Shown: positions 35,126 through 44,466, counted from the stretch's first letter. The stretch is 64,000 nt of DNA from Eubacterium_G segne (GCF_014287775.1 NZ_JACOOZ010000008.1:108335-172334); one strand, 5' to 3'. The notes: generated from the letters alone by a model not told the origin. Translations and numbers: made by a program.

Positions 35126-36334
35126 ATGAGAAAGGCATTAGCAGTTATAGCTACAATGGTGGGAATTTTGGCAGCAAGCACCGGTGTAAGTGCTTCATAT
35201 AATCAGGACACACTTACTATTGATCCAAGTGACATGAAGTTAATATGGTCGGATGAGTTTGAAGGAGATGCACTTAATACAAACAACTGGACTTATGAAA
35301 TTGGAAATGGAAACTGGGGTTGGGGAAACAACGAACAGGAATATTATACAAGTTCCACAGATAATGTATATGTAAACAACGGAACTTTAAAAATATCTGC
35401 AAGAAAGCAGTCTGTAGGTGGAAAAAATTACACCTCGGGACGTATTAAAACAGCAGGAAAAGTGGAAGTGGGAAACGGCTACGTTGTAGCAAAAATCAAA
35501 CTTCCTTCAGCAAAAGGTATATGGCCGGCATTCTGGATGTTAGGAACTAACGGACAGACATGGCCTATGTGTGGTGAAATTGACATAATGGAATCCATAA
35601 ATACCAACCAGTTCCCATATGCAACAATGCATTGGACAACAGTGGCAGCACCTACAAAGGATCATTATGAAAGTAAGTTCCCGACAGCATACGGTTTCCC
35701 GAATTTTGATAAAACCCAGTGGCATACATACGGCGTTTACAGAACTGACGACAAAATAAGAGTATTCTATGATAATCAATTAATAGGTTCTTATACATAT
35801 GTAGCCGGAATGGAAGAATTAAAAGATAATTACTATATGTTATTAAATGTGGCAGTAGGAGGAAATTTAACTTCTAATCAATTGCCTGCAACATCAGCAC
35901 TTCCGGCAACAATGGAAGTAGACTATGTAAGATATTACAGAGACAAGACAGCTCAGGATATTGCTGACGAAAAAGAGCAGGCAGCTAAGGAAGAAGCAGC
36001 AAAGAAGGCTGCTGCAGCTAAAGCAGAGGCGGAAAAGAAAGCAAAGGCGAAACCGGCAAGGGCTACAGTTAAATCCATGAAAAATGTAAAGGGAAGAAAA
36101 GTAAGCCTTACCATTAAGAAGATAAAAGATGCCAAGGGATATCAAATCAGATATTGCGACAATAAAAGATTTCAGGGCTATATACAAAAAAATACTACAA
36201 AAACAAAGTATACGTTAAAGAGACTTGAAAAGAAAAGTACCTGCTATGTTAAGGTAAGAGCATATAAGGTATATAAAGGCAAAAAGATATATGGAAGCTG
36301 GTCAAAGGTTAAGCATGTAAAAATTAAAAAATAA
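35126..36334 (+). CDS. Secreted GH16 beta-glucanase (laminarinase-like) with C-terminal FN3-like domain
   Basis: The product has 402 residues with a signal peptide (1-23). The GH16 domain spans about 30-275 and carries the retaining active site E151-x-D153-x-x-E156 in GEIDIMES with the beta-bulge spacing of laminarinases and related beta-1,3-glucanases. The WSDEFEGD start and the WPAFWMLG segment also fit. A helical A/K/E-rich linker (about 275-310) joins a basic fibronectin-III-like domain (about 312-402), which is also found at the end of the 38.4-kb protein. There is no sortase motif. The substrate is probably a beta-glucan; linkage cannot be fixed from sequence. Confidence 0.88.
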   Translation: MRKALAVIATMVGILAASTGVSASYNQDTLTIDPSDMKLIWSDEFEGDALNTNNWTYEIGNGNWGWGNNEQEYYTSSTDNVYVNNGTLKISARKQSVGGKNYTSGRIKTAGKVEVGNGYVVAKIKLPSAKGIWPAFWMLGTNGQTWPMCGEIDIMESINTNQFPYATMHWTTVAAPTKDHYESKFPTAYGFPNFDKTQWHTYGVYRTDDKIRVFYDNQLIGSYTYVAGMEELKDNYYMLLNVAVGGNLTSNQLPATSALPATMEVDYVRYYRDKTAQDIADEKEQAAKEEAAKKAAAAKAEAEKKAKAKPARATVKSMKNVKGRKVSLTIKKIKDAKGYQIRYCDNKRFQGYIQKNTTKTKYTLKRLEKKSTCYVKVRAYKVYKGKKIYGSWSKVKHVKIKK

Positions 36335-36364
36335 ATTATTTTAAAATCTCATACAAATTTTTAT

Positions 36365-36413
36365 ACACCCTAAGTGTTGGAGCAGATATCAACATTTGGG
36401 GTGTATTATTTTG
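36365..36413 (+). terminator. Terminator after the GH16 gene
   Basis: ACACCCTAAGTGTTG (36365-36379) pairs with CAACATTTGGGGTGT (36390-36404) with two wobbles, followed by ATTATTTTG. Confidence 0.75.
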
Positions 36414-36475
36414 TCAAATGTGATACAATAGCCATTGATACTATAATCTTAAAAATATTATTATTGGAGACTAAT

Positions 36476-38368
36476 ATGGAAGAAAAGATGAATGAAAATA
36501 TTATAGAAGATACTGCAAATCAGCAGGAAAATAGTGCGGAAGCTTTAAGTAATTCAGAAAACATAAATAATTCGGAAACGAACGACAATAAAGTTTCACA
36601 GTCTGAAGGCTTAAAGCGTTATGAAAAAATATTAGATTTAAAAGAGAATTTATGGACATACGGAAGTCCTGTTTTGTTTGAAACAGGAGAGCTTGAGCGT
36701 GATACCGTAAGCAATAAGAACAGACTTACCCTTAAGTTTACCAATATTTATGAAAAGACAATCAGGGATTTAAATATAACTGTATATGCCAGTGATAATG
36801 AGGGCAATGCAGAAGAAATTCAGCATAAGTATGGAGCTTTAGGACTTAAGTATTTAGAATCAAAGGGCAAAGCTGCAAAGATAACTGTTTCAAATGAAGC
36901 AGCAGAGAAATTTGTAATAAAAATAGACAGTGTTGTTTTTGAAGACGGAACAGTATGGAATAAAAAAGAGGCAATATGTGAATCGGTAGGGGTACTTGAT
37001 GATGTGGAAGTGTTTGCAAAGGCAAAGCTTAAGGACTATGAAGACAGCTATATTTCAGCAACGGAGGATGTTGAAAAGGACGATTCAGCAAGCATTGCCA
37101 ATGGAATAGAGATATTTAAGAGAATTTACTGGTATATGAATACAGCAGAGTTGCTTAATGATGCCAAAAGAAAATATGCCATAGTAAAGCAGAATGAGGA
37201 AAGAAAGCAAAACAGTGAAAGCAGACGTGTAAACAGAAAAAAGGCGGTTCGTAAGAGATATATTACGGCAGCAATTATAATTGTGATTATAGCAGGATTA
37301 GCAGCAGTGGCTGTTATGACTTACTTTATTCCTAATAAGAAATATACGGCAGCTAAAAAGTTAATTAACAATAAGAATTATGAAGAGGCTATAAATTCCT
37401 TTAATGAACTTAACGGTTTCTTAAAAAGTGAGGAATATTTAGCCCAAGCATATTATAATTTGGGATTAAATCAGTTAGATAGTGAAGATGAAAATAAGGC
37501 AACTGAGTATTTCAAAAAAGGGTATAATTCTGACAAAAACAGCAGATATGGAAAAATGTGCGGAGCATTTTTAGATTATTATGCAGGTGCCACGGCATTG
37601 CAAAGTGAAGAATATGATAAGGCAATGGATTTATTTAAGTCAAGCAGCAATGCGGCAGCAGATATGAATCTGGTTAATAGGGCAAGTGCCGGGATGGCAG
37701 AAATTTATTACCTCAAAAAAGATTATGAAACAGCATGGAACACAATTAAAAATGTGTATGCAAAGGATAAATCTTACGAAACAGAGTACGGGACATATGG
37801 ATATGGCTATGCTAAAGCTTTAGTAGATAAGGGCGATACAAAAAACGGCATGGAAATATACAATAGTGTATCTAAGTATACCAAGTCAGAGAACCTTAAT
37901 GAAAGTGTTTATAAGCAGGCTGTAAAATTAGGAGAACAGGGAAAAATTTCTGAGGCAATGAAACTCCTTGAAACAATTAAGAAGAGCTACAAAAAAGCAG
38001 GAGCACTTTATAGTAAAATGAGCAGCTTTAACAGTAAGGTTAAATACTGGGTAGGCACATGGAAACATACGGGAAAAGTCAATGGAGAAAAGAAGATATA
38101 TAAGATATATATTTCACAGGTTCTCTACAAGGACGAAATGTGTCTTAGAATTATAGATAAGAATAATGACTATCTGGGATTTGATACAGTTATAAGTACC
38201 AAAAATAAGGTAGATTCAATATTAATTGGAACTTATCAGCTGAAATTCAGATTAAGAGCTAATCATAATCAGAGGTTCACATATACTTTAAAGGGCGGAA
38301 AGAAGATGGTAAGACAGCTTAAATATAACGGAGAAAAATTTAGTACCCGTTATGGAAAAATAAAATAA
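36476..38368 (+). CDS. Single-pass membrane protein with TPR-like repeats
   Basis: The product is 630 residues. An acidic, Asn/Ser-rich N-terminus and a beta-rich cytoplasmic domain (about 45-175) precede a basic stretch and one membrane helix (about 262-285). The outer part contains TPR-like helical repeats (about 295-520, with patterns such as AYYNLGLNQLDSEDENKATEYFKKG) and a small beta-rich end. I chose ATG 36476 because an earlier in-frame ATG at 36374 lies inside the preceding terminator, and TTGGAGA sits just before 36476. It is 11 bases upstream of the transglutaminase-like gene, so the pair likely acts together; function unknown. Confidence 0.6.
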   Translation: MEEKMNENIIEDTANQQENSAEALSNSENINNSETNDNKVSQSEGLKRYEKILDLKENLWTYGSPVLFETGELERDTVSNKNRLTLKFTNIYEKTIRDLNITVYASDNEGNAEEIQHKYGALGLKYLESKGKAAKITVSNEAAEKFVIKIDSVVFEDGTVWNKKEAICESVGVLDDVEVFAKAKLKDYEDSYISATEDVEKDDSASIANGIEIFKRIYWYMNTAELLNDAKRKYAIVKQNEERKQNSESRRVNRKKAVRKRYITAAIIIVIIAGLAAVAVMTYFIPNKKYTAAKKLINNKNYEEAINSFNELNGFLKSEEYLAQAYYNLGLNQLDSEDENKATEYFKKGYNSDKNSRYGKMCGAFLDYYAGATALQSEEYDKAMDLFKSSSNAAADMNLVNRASAGMAEIYYLKKDYETAWNTIKNVYAKDKSYETEYGTYGYGYAKALVDKGDTKNGMEIYNSVSKYTKSENLNESVYKQAVKLGEQGKISEAMKLLETIKKSYKKAGALYSKMSSFNSKVKYWVGTWKHTGKVNGEKKIYKIYISQVLYKDEMCLRIIDKNNDYLGFDTVISTKNKVDSILIGTYQLKFRLRANHNQRFTYTLKGGKKMVRQLKYNGEKFSTRYGKIK

Positions 38369-38379
38369 CAGGAGTTTAA

Positions 38380-39684
38380 ATGAAAATAAAAATTAAAAGA
38401 ATAATATGTCTTATTATTGCTACTGTCATGTTATGTTCTCCAATGGAGAATGTAACATGGTGTAACAATAACGTTTATGCTGACACAATTAGCAGGAATG
38501 CGATTGATGAGATTTCCACTATGAAAACAAGGGAAAAATTAATCCTTGTTGAAAGAAGAGAAAGACTGTATTCAGGAAACAGGAAAACCTCTGCATATAA
38601 GTCAGTTGCTGAAGCAGCTACAGGTTATAGAAAACAGCTGTTAAATCATCAGTATGAAGTAAACGCATATGTTAAATCAACGAATGCTGTTCCGGCAGAG
38701 GTGTTTGATGAACTGGAGAGTCAGGCATTTAAAGTCACATCAAAGGGTGACGAAGGGGACTACATGTATTGGGATATAGACAGGGAATACCCTTCCTATA
38801 CACGTTATACAAGAAAAGAAAAAAAGAAAATCTACTATTATTATCACTTTAGGACTGAAGTATGGTATCTCACTACTTTAGAGCAAAAAAAGCAGGTAGA
38901 TGCCAAGGTGAAAGAAATTATAAGCCAATTGGAAATTACAGAAGAAACTACAGACTATGAAGTAATTAAAATGGTATATGATTATGTGTGTGAACACGTA
39001 AAATATTCTGATAGCACAGTTGATGAAATCGTATATACATCGTGGTCAGCCTTGTTTAGGGGAAATGCAGTATGTCAGGGATATGCCCAGCTGATGTACA
39101 GGATACTTAAGGAATTGGGAATATCTGTAAGAGTTATTGCAGGTTTTGGAAGTCGTAATGTGCGCCATGGCTGGAATATTGTAAAGCTTGGAGATTACTA
39201 TTACAATCTTGATTCAACCTGGGACGCTGAACTAATACAAAATGGAATAAAATATCGTTACTTTTTAAAAGGAGATAATTTTAATAAACATACCCGCTTA
39301 GAAGAGTACAAGACTATGGAGTTTTACAATGTTTATCCCATGGCTCAAAATGAGTATAATGTTGAACCTTTGGGATATTCACTTAAAACCCGGTCGGCCT
39401 TTTTTGCCGTCAAAAAAGCAAAATTTAAGAAAGTGGCAAGGAAAAAGGTTACTTTTGTTGCAGTTACCGGGGCTAAGGGATACCAGATTCAGTATGCAAC
39501 AGATAAGAAATTTAAAAAAGGAAAAAAAACAGCAGTAACGTCGAAAGTATATTTTAAGCCGAAAAATTTAAAAAAGAAAAAGAAATATTATGTACGTTTT
39601 AGGGCATATAAGATAATTAATGAAAATAAGGTTTACACCAACTGGTCATCAGTGAAGGAGGTAAAGAGATACGTATGTCGATGA
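38380..39684 (+). CDS. Secreted transglutaminase-like protein with FN3-like domain
   Basis: The product is 434 residues with an N-terminal signal peptide (about 1-33). The catalytic domain is of the transglutaminase/cysteine-protease fold: C232 in AVCQGYAQL, H263 in RHGWNIV and D278 in YNLDSTWD form the triad. The C-terminal 90 residues form a lysine-rich FN3-like domain closely like that of the GH16 protein. Bacterial secreted members cut or cross-link peptides, but the target is unknown. It lies 11 bases after the TPR gene in the same operon. Confidence 0.8.
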   Translation: MKIKIKRIICLIIATVMLCSPMENVTWCNNNVYADTISRNAIDEISTMKTREKLILVERRERLYSGNRKTSAYKSVAEAATGYRKQLLNHQYEVNAYVKSTNAVPAEVFDELESQAFKVTSKGDEGDYMYWDIDREYPSYTRYTRKEKKKIYYYYHFRTEVWYLTTLEQKKQVDAKVKEIISQLEITEETTDYEVIKMVYDYVCEHVKYSDSTVDEIVYTSWSALFRGNAVCQGYAQLMYRILKELGISVRVIAGFGSRNVRHGWNIVKLGDYYYNLDSTWDAELIQNGIKYRYFLKGDNFNKHTRLEEYKTMEFYNVYPMAQNEYNVEPLGYSLKTRSAFFAVKKAKFKKVARKKVTFVAVTGAKGYQIQYATDKKFKKGKKTAVTSKVYFKPKNLKKKKKYYVRFRAYKIINENKVYTNWSSVKEVKRYVCR

Positions 39685-39882
39685 TACTAGTGGAAAGACC
39701 GGGAAGAAATATAGTTGGATTTGCAAAAATGGTTAAAAAAATATGTTTATTTTATGATAAAATAGATTTAAAGGTTCTATAGGAGTTTGTTTGATACTCG
39801 GCTATTATACTTTCAGATAACTAAAAAAATATAAAAATGATACTTTTATAAAAAAAAACACCTAATCGGTTTTTATTTAATA

Positions 39883-39891
39883 TGCTAAAAT
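39883..39891 (+). promoter_or_regulatory. Extended -10 promoter of the first cassette
   Basis: TGCTAAAAT provides a TGn extended -10 about 75 bases before the start codon. The remainder of the 282-base gap is A/T-rich and shows no other signal that I can support. Confidence 0.45.
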
Positions 39892-39966
39892 GGAAATAGG
39901 GTGATTGAACGAAAAAAAGGAGGAACATCATCTGAAAAAAAGTTGAGTTATAGAAAGGAGTATATG

Positions 39967-41772
39967 ATGAAATTAAGTAATTCAATGAAAAAGTTTTTTG
40001 CTTATGTTTGTGCCATAGCTATGGTTGTCAGTTCAATGGCATTTTATGGACAGACATCGGTTGAAGCAAGTGGAAGTGCTGCTGTAGAAGGAAAAATTTA
40101 CACAGTTACAGACGGCGATGCTACTATTGTAGGATTTACATGTCAGGGAATATTTGACAAGGCAAGAATCCATTTTGCATGGGGTACAGAAGTAGATGCT
40201 GCTTCTATTACAACAACAGTAAATGGAAAAAGTGTAAAAATTGACGGAACAAATGCCCATGGTATGTTTATTCCTTTATCAGAGGTAAGCACATTGGCAG
40301 TAGGAGAATATCAGATAGTTGTTAGCGCAACAGCTACAGAAAATTCAGCTACTGTTACAGGAAATGCAACATTAAAAATCGAAGATGAAGGTGAAACAAC
40401 AACAAGAGATCCTTCAGTAAAGGTTTGGAAAGACTTAGGGGATGGATTCTCATATGACGATTCAACAACAGCATCAGTTATTAATATTCAGCAGCCGGAT
40501 TGGTCGCCTGAAAAAGGTATATATGTAAATGTACCGGCAGGAATCAGCTCAGTTGCAGTTAATGGAAAAACAGGTGATGAAGTTGCAAAAATTCAGGGAG
40601 CAGGAGTTATTGTTTTCATTTCAGCAATGACAAAGAAAACAAACACTGTTGAAATTGAATATGCAGGCGGAAAAGCAACTGTTATTGTAAAAAATGAAAA
40701 TGGAACAGATGGTGGTGATACACCAATAGAAACACCTACAGAAAAACCAACAGAAACACCTACAGAAAAACCAACGGAAACACCTACAGAAAAACCAACG
40801 GAAACACCTACAACACAGCCTACAGGAGAAGCTAACTGGGTTGAAATTGCAGGAAGTGATGATACTGCATCATATTATTATGATAAGGCAAATATGACAG
40901 TAAATGAAGTAGTAAGCATTCAGCAGCCTGGCTGGTCACCGGCAATGGGTATCTATATGAATGTGCCATCAGGAATTAGTGAAGTATCAGTAAACGGTGT
41001 TAAAGAAAATGTAGCAACAATTCAGGGTGCAGGAGTTATTGTATATCTTTCTGCTTTAACTCAGGAAATAAACGAAGTAGAGATTACTCATGCTCTTGGA
41101 ACAGCTAAAGTTTCTATCAAAAAAGTTGAAAAGGCACAGACAGTAAAACATTCAGTAACAATTAATGGAAATAAAGTTGCAGAAGTTGAAGACGGAAGCA
41201 CTTATACATTAGGTGATGCACAGTACGGATACTATACAGATGGTAAGATTTATAAACCGGGAACCGTACTTACAATAACAGGCGATATTGCCCTTACTTC
41301 AATTGACAGCCTTTCAGTAGATATGGCAAACGGTGCAGCTATTAAGCTTTCAACACCGGCAGGACTTAAGTTCCAGGCAAAGGTTTCATCAAACAATGGA
41401 GAAGCTGTTAAATCAGATGCTATTAAGGAAGGTATGTTAATTACGGCAAATGATATATATGAAAATAATTCATCTGCTTTAGACTTGACAAGCCCATATG
41501 CAATGCTTAATATTGTTAATGAAGGTTGGTTTGACGAAAGCGCAATGACATATTGCGGAGCAGTAGCTAATATTTCAGAAGCAAACTATACAAGAGATTT
41601 CATTGCCAGAGCATATGTAACCATTACATATACTGACAATACATCAGTAACTGTTTACTCAGGAATGAGTCAGACAAGAAGCGTAAGCTATGTAGCATCA
41701 GCAGTTAAGGCTGCCGGATATCCGGGAATTGCTGCATCAGAAATACCTGTAGTTGACTCATTTATAAAATAA
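39967..41772 (+). CDS. Secreted beta-sandwich protein of cassette 1
   Basis: The product is about 601 residues with a signal peptide (1-31). It carries two related beta-rich repeats (nt 40426-40692 and 40834-41130, each with the pattern IQQPxWSPxxGIY and IQGAGVIV), separated by a Thr/Pro-rich linker. The C-terminal module (nt 41145-41772) is shared with the next large gene. I chose ATG 39967 because AAAGGAG ends six bases before it; ATG 39964 is nearly as good. The 47-codon peptide gene starts 17 bases after the stop. No enzyme motif or sortase signal is visible; an adhesin or binding protein is a guess. Confidence 0.6.
   Translation: MKLSNSMKKFFAYVCAIAMVVSSMAFYGQTSVEASGSAAVEGKIYTVTDGDATIVGFTCQGIFDKARIHFAWGTEVDAASITTTVNGKSVKIDGTNAHGMFIPLSEVSTLAVGEYQIVVSATATENSATVTGNATLKIEDEGETTTRDPSVKVWKDLGDGFSYDDSTTASVINIQQPDWSPEKGIYVNVPAGISSVAVNGKTGDEVAKIQGAGVIVFISAMTKKTNTVEIEYAGGKATVIVKNENGTDGGDTPIETPTEKPTETPTEKPTETPTEKPTETPTTQPTGEANWVEIAGSDDTASYYYDKANMTVNEVVSIQQPGWSPAMGIYMNVPSGISEVSVNGVKENVATIQGAGVIVYLSALTQEINEVEITHALGTAKVSIKKVEKAQTVKHSVTINGNKVAEVEDGSTYTLGDAQYGYYTDGKIYKPGTVLTITGDIALTSIDSLSVDMANGAAIKLSTPAGLKFQAKVSSNNGEAVKSDAIKEGMLITANDIYENNSSALDLTSPYAMLNIVNEGWFDESAMTYCGAVANISEANYTRDFIARAYVTITYTDNTSVTVYSGMSQTRSVSYVASAVKAAGYPGIAASEIPVVDSFIK
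40729..40812 (+). repeat. 24-bp tandem repeat encoding a Thr/Pro linker
   Basis: Three full copies plus a half copy of a 24-base unit that begins GAAACACCTACA and encodes ETPTEKPT. Copies differ at single positions (A or G at base 24). It forms a linker between two domains of the cassette 1 protein and is a likely site of copy-number variation. Confidence 0.9.
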
Positions 41773-41789
41773 TTATGGGAGGAAACACA

Positions 41790-41933
41790 ATGTCAGAGAA
41801 ATATATTAGTCCAAAGGCAGAAGTAGTAGAGTTTGATACAAAGGACGTTATTACTACAAGCCCTGATAACAATTTTTCAGCTGATACATCAGGTTCAGCA
41901 AATCAGGGTGAAGGTTGGTCAGGACTTTACTAA
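41790..41933 (+). CDS. 47-residue peptide of cassette 1
   Basis: A short gene with GGGAGG about seven bases before its ATG, 17 bases after the large secreted protein gene. The peptide has a charged N-terminus (MSEKYISPKAEVVE) and then FDTKDVITTSPD, followed by a Ser/Gly/Asn-rich tail ending WSGLY. There is no Cys and no signal peptide. From codon 15 to the stop (102 bp) the DNA is identical to the second peptide gene at 44342-44443. N-termini of the form Y-x-S-P followed by DVITTS recall small unclassified Clostridia peptides that look like RiPP precursors, but no modifying enzyme is nearby. Confidence 0.75.
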   Translation: MSEKYISPKAEVVEFDTKDVITTSPDNNFSADTSGSANQGEGWSGLY

Positions 41934-41960
41934 AATTAACTGAATAATTTGATTTATGCT

Positions 41961-41990
41961 AAGGCGTTCGGTATTTTCCGGACGCCTTTT
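41961..41990 (+). terminator. Terminator of cassette 1
   Basis: AAGGCGTTCGG pairs with CCGGACGCCTT around TATTTT, followed by TT. Confidence 0.85.
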
Positions 41991-42204
41991 AAAGTGCCGG
42001 AATTAACACTCTATGTAACACGTAATCAGGCAAAAGAATGGGTTTGAGAGTAATAAAAATAAAATAAAATTAAGAAAGAAAAACATTTTTATTCTTTATA
42101 AGAAATCAAAATATCCAATGTTTTAAGGGAAAAACGTAAATAAAAATGGTTTTATATACAAAATATACTAAAAAAAATAAAAAATCTTTTATAATTTGGG
42201 ACGA

Positions 42205-42233
42205 TTGCATATAAAAAATCCCTCGGTTATAAT
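42205..42233 (+). promoter_or_regulatory. Promoter of cassette 2
   Basis: TTGCAT (42205-42210) and TATAAT (42228-42233) are 17 bp apart. This is the only clear signal in the AT-rich gap 41991-42268, which otherwise looks empty. Confidence 0.75.
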
Positions 42234-42268
42234 ATTAATGTATAAAAATTGTGAAAGGAGAGTTTGAA

Positions 42269-44284
42269 ATGAACAAAACTTTAAAGAAAGTTCTTTCAGT
42301 TGTATTATCACTGGCTATGATTTTTACATCTGTTACAGTTTATAACACAACTGCAAAGGCAGCTGACGAAACGGAATCAGCTACGCAGGAAACTATTGAC
42401 GTAGATGCCATTAATGACTGGACACAAATAGGAACAGCAAAAGACGGAGATAAGGCATATATTTCAAAGGCGGCTCTTGCAAAATTCGGAAATGAGGGGC
42501 TTAGAGGCTTTTATGATGCAGGAAAGACTGTAGGATGGAACATAAGCACATATATGAATTCAGTACCGGTTTTCGGGTTTGTTGCAAAAGACGGAAATCC
42601 TTCATCAGTTATTATTGACGGAGTGAGATATTTAAATGATGCAGGCAACACAAAGGCATATGTGGGAAATGACTGTGTATATATCAGTCAGGATACCTTA
42701 GCCGTTCCTGCTGGGGAAAGTGAACATGTATTTATAATTACAGCAGAAGGTTCAGGTACAGGAACATTTGCATTAAAGATAGTTAAGCTATCTGATCCTA
42801 CAGATGCATCTTCAGTGGATACATCAGCATGGACAGAATGCCCGGCAATAGGAGCTAACGCATCTTTAGTATCAGGAACATATTATTTAGATACAGCCAA
42901 CTATACAGCAAATGTAAACTCAGCTATTTGGGGTACAGTAGGTGTTGCTGCTGATACACCGTACCATGGCGAAGTTGACAATTGTAAAATAGAAGGTGGA
43001 GCTTTTACATTTGCAGTTTCAGGAGCTGTAGGACAGCCGGTTGGAGCTGTTTGGATTAACGGAAAAAGATATTTAAACGCTTCAGAAATGCTTCATGTCC
43101 GTGGAGATTCTGTTGAAATAGCTTTAAGTGCATTTAAAGAAGGAATTAACTACTTTGCTATTGAAGGTGCTGCTCAAACAGTAACTTTTGCAGTTAAGTA
43201 TGTACCTGCACAGGCAGAGGTTGCTCCGGATCAGACTTTAGGTGAAGTAACTGATTACACAAAGGTTTGTGACAAAGATGGTAACAATGATTTATCAACA
43301 GAAGGAACAAGATATTATGTTTCAGAAGCTGTTAGAAATCAGTATATCAACTACATCGATTTATTTGGTATATTTACAGACCATGCTACAGCAAACTATC
43401 ACCCGGCAGGATGCACATTAACAGGTGCAGCTTATGTATCATCATATCCAAGTGTTGCCGGAAAGATTAAATCAGTATGGATTGACGGAGTAAAATACAC
43501 ATCAGGAACAGATGAATGTTACATTGAAGGAGATCAGGTTCACCTTGCACAGAGCTTATTTGCACTTCCAAGTGGACAGGATGAAAAAGTATTTGCAGTA
43601 ACAGTCAGAAGTTCAGAAAAAGACATTACATATGGTGTTAAAGTTGCAAAGGTAGCTAAATTTGATGTAACAGTTGACGGACAGACAACAGAAGTTGCTG
43701 ACGGTGATACATATACACTTCCTGCTGATGCTGCTTACGGTTACTATTCAGATGGCAAGATGTACAAGTCAGGAACAGCAATTAAAGTTACAGCAGATAT
43801 GACATTTACTTCAGTAAATACACTTAATGTAGTTGCAGCAAATGGTGCAGCCGTAAAGACTTCTACTCCTACAGGACTTAAGTTCCAGGCTAAAGTTACA
43901 ACAGATAATAACGAAGCTGTTAAGTCAGATGCAATCACAACAGGTATGTTAATTACAGCAAATGACCTGTTTGAAAATAATGATTCAGATATGTCATTAA
44001 CAAGCGCTTACAAAGTTCTTAACATTGTAAACGAAGGATGGGCTAATGCTGATACTCTTACATATTTTGGTGCAGTTGCTAACATTGTTGAAGCAAACTA
44101 CGAAAGAGATTTTGTAGCAAGAGCTTATATAACAGTTACATATACTAACGGAGAATCAGTAACATATTATTCAAATGTTGCTGAAAAGAGAAATGTAAGC
44201 CAGGTTGCTTCAAGAGTAATAGCTGATGCTAACAACGGCCTTAGTGCTGATGAGTTAAACGTAGTAGCTTCATTTATTAAATAA
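42269..44284 (+). CDS. Secreted beta-sandwich protein of cassette 2
   Basis: The product is 671 residues with a signal peptide (about 1-34, ending TAKAAD). Three divergent repeats of about 130 residues each contain a pattern of the form WIDGV-x-Y or WINGK-x-Y, followed by a C-terminal module (nt about 43660-44284) more than half identical by eye to that of cassette 1. I chose ATG 42269 because AAAGGAGAG lies seven bases upstream; an upstream GTG at 42251 overlaps that site. The repeats differ from those of cassette 1, so only the C-terminal half is paralogous. The 47-codon peptide gene starts 15 bases later. Confidence 0.6.
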   Translation: MNKTLKKVLSVVLSLAMIFTSVTVYNTTAKAADETESATQETIDVDAINDWTQIGTAKDGDKAYISKAALAKFGNEGLRGFYDAGKTVGWNISTYMNSVPVFGFVAKDGNPSSVIIDGVRYLNDAGNTKAYVGNDCVYISQDTLAVPAGESEHVFIITAEGSGTGTFALKIVKLSDPTDASSVDTSAWTECPAIGANASLVSGTYYLDTANYTANVNSAIWGTVGVAADTPYHGEVDNCKIEGGAFTFAVSGAVGQPVGAVWINGKRYLNASEMLHVRGDSVEIALSAFKEGINYFAIEGAAQTVTFAVKYVPAQAEVAPDQTLGEVTDYTKVCDKDGNNDLSTEGTRYYVSEAVRNQYINYIDLFGIFTDHATANYHPAGCTLTGAAYVSSYPSVAGKIKSVWIDGVKYTSGTDECYIEGDQVHLAQSLFALPSGQDEKVFAVTVRSSEKDITYGVKVAKVAKFDVTVDGQTTEVADGDTYTLPADAAYGYYSDGKMYKSGTAIKVTADMTFTSVNTLNVVAANGAAVKTSTPTGLKFQAKVTTDNNEAVKSDAITTGMLITANDLFENNDSDMSLTSAYKVLNIVNEGWANADTLTYFGAVANIVEANYERDFVARAYITVTYTNGESVTYYSNVAEKRNVSQVASRVIADANNGLSADELNVVASFIK

Positions 44285-44299
44285 CAGGGGAGGATTAAC

Positions 44300-44443
44300 A
44301 TGAGAGAAGTATATACAAGTCCTGAAGTTGAATTAGTAGATTTTGATACAAAGGACGTTATTACTACAAGCCCTGATAACAATTTTTCAGCTGATACATC
44401 AGGTTCAGCAAATCAGGGTGAAGGTTGGTCAGGACTTTACTAA
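44300..44443 (+). CDS. 47-residue peptide of cassette 2
   Basis: It has GGGGAGG ahead of the ATG and lies 15 bases after the large gene. The peptide begins MREVYTSPEVELVD, with 7 of 14 residues shared with cassette 1, and continues with the same 33 residues, encoded by identical codons. No Cys, no transmembrane segment. The pairing with a secreted protein is the same as in cassette 1, so cotranslation and a common role are likely, but the role is unknown. Confidence 0.75.
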   Translation: MREVYTSPEVELVDFDTKDVITTSPDNNFSADTSGSANQGEGWSGLY

Positions 44444-44466
44444 TTAATATTAATTAAAAACTTACA

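Noticed and set aside
36374..36475. Upstream extension of the TPR membrane protein
   Set aside because: The extra codons fall inside the hairpin terminator of the GH16 gene.
40729..40812. Regular 24-bp repeats as a CRISPR-like array
   Set aside because: The units are contiguous without spacers and encode ETPTEKPT in frame within a secreted protein.
41790..44443. The twin peptides as an assembly duplication artefact
   Set aside because: The flanking genes, the first 14 codons and the sequences after the stops differ, so two real loci exist.
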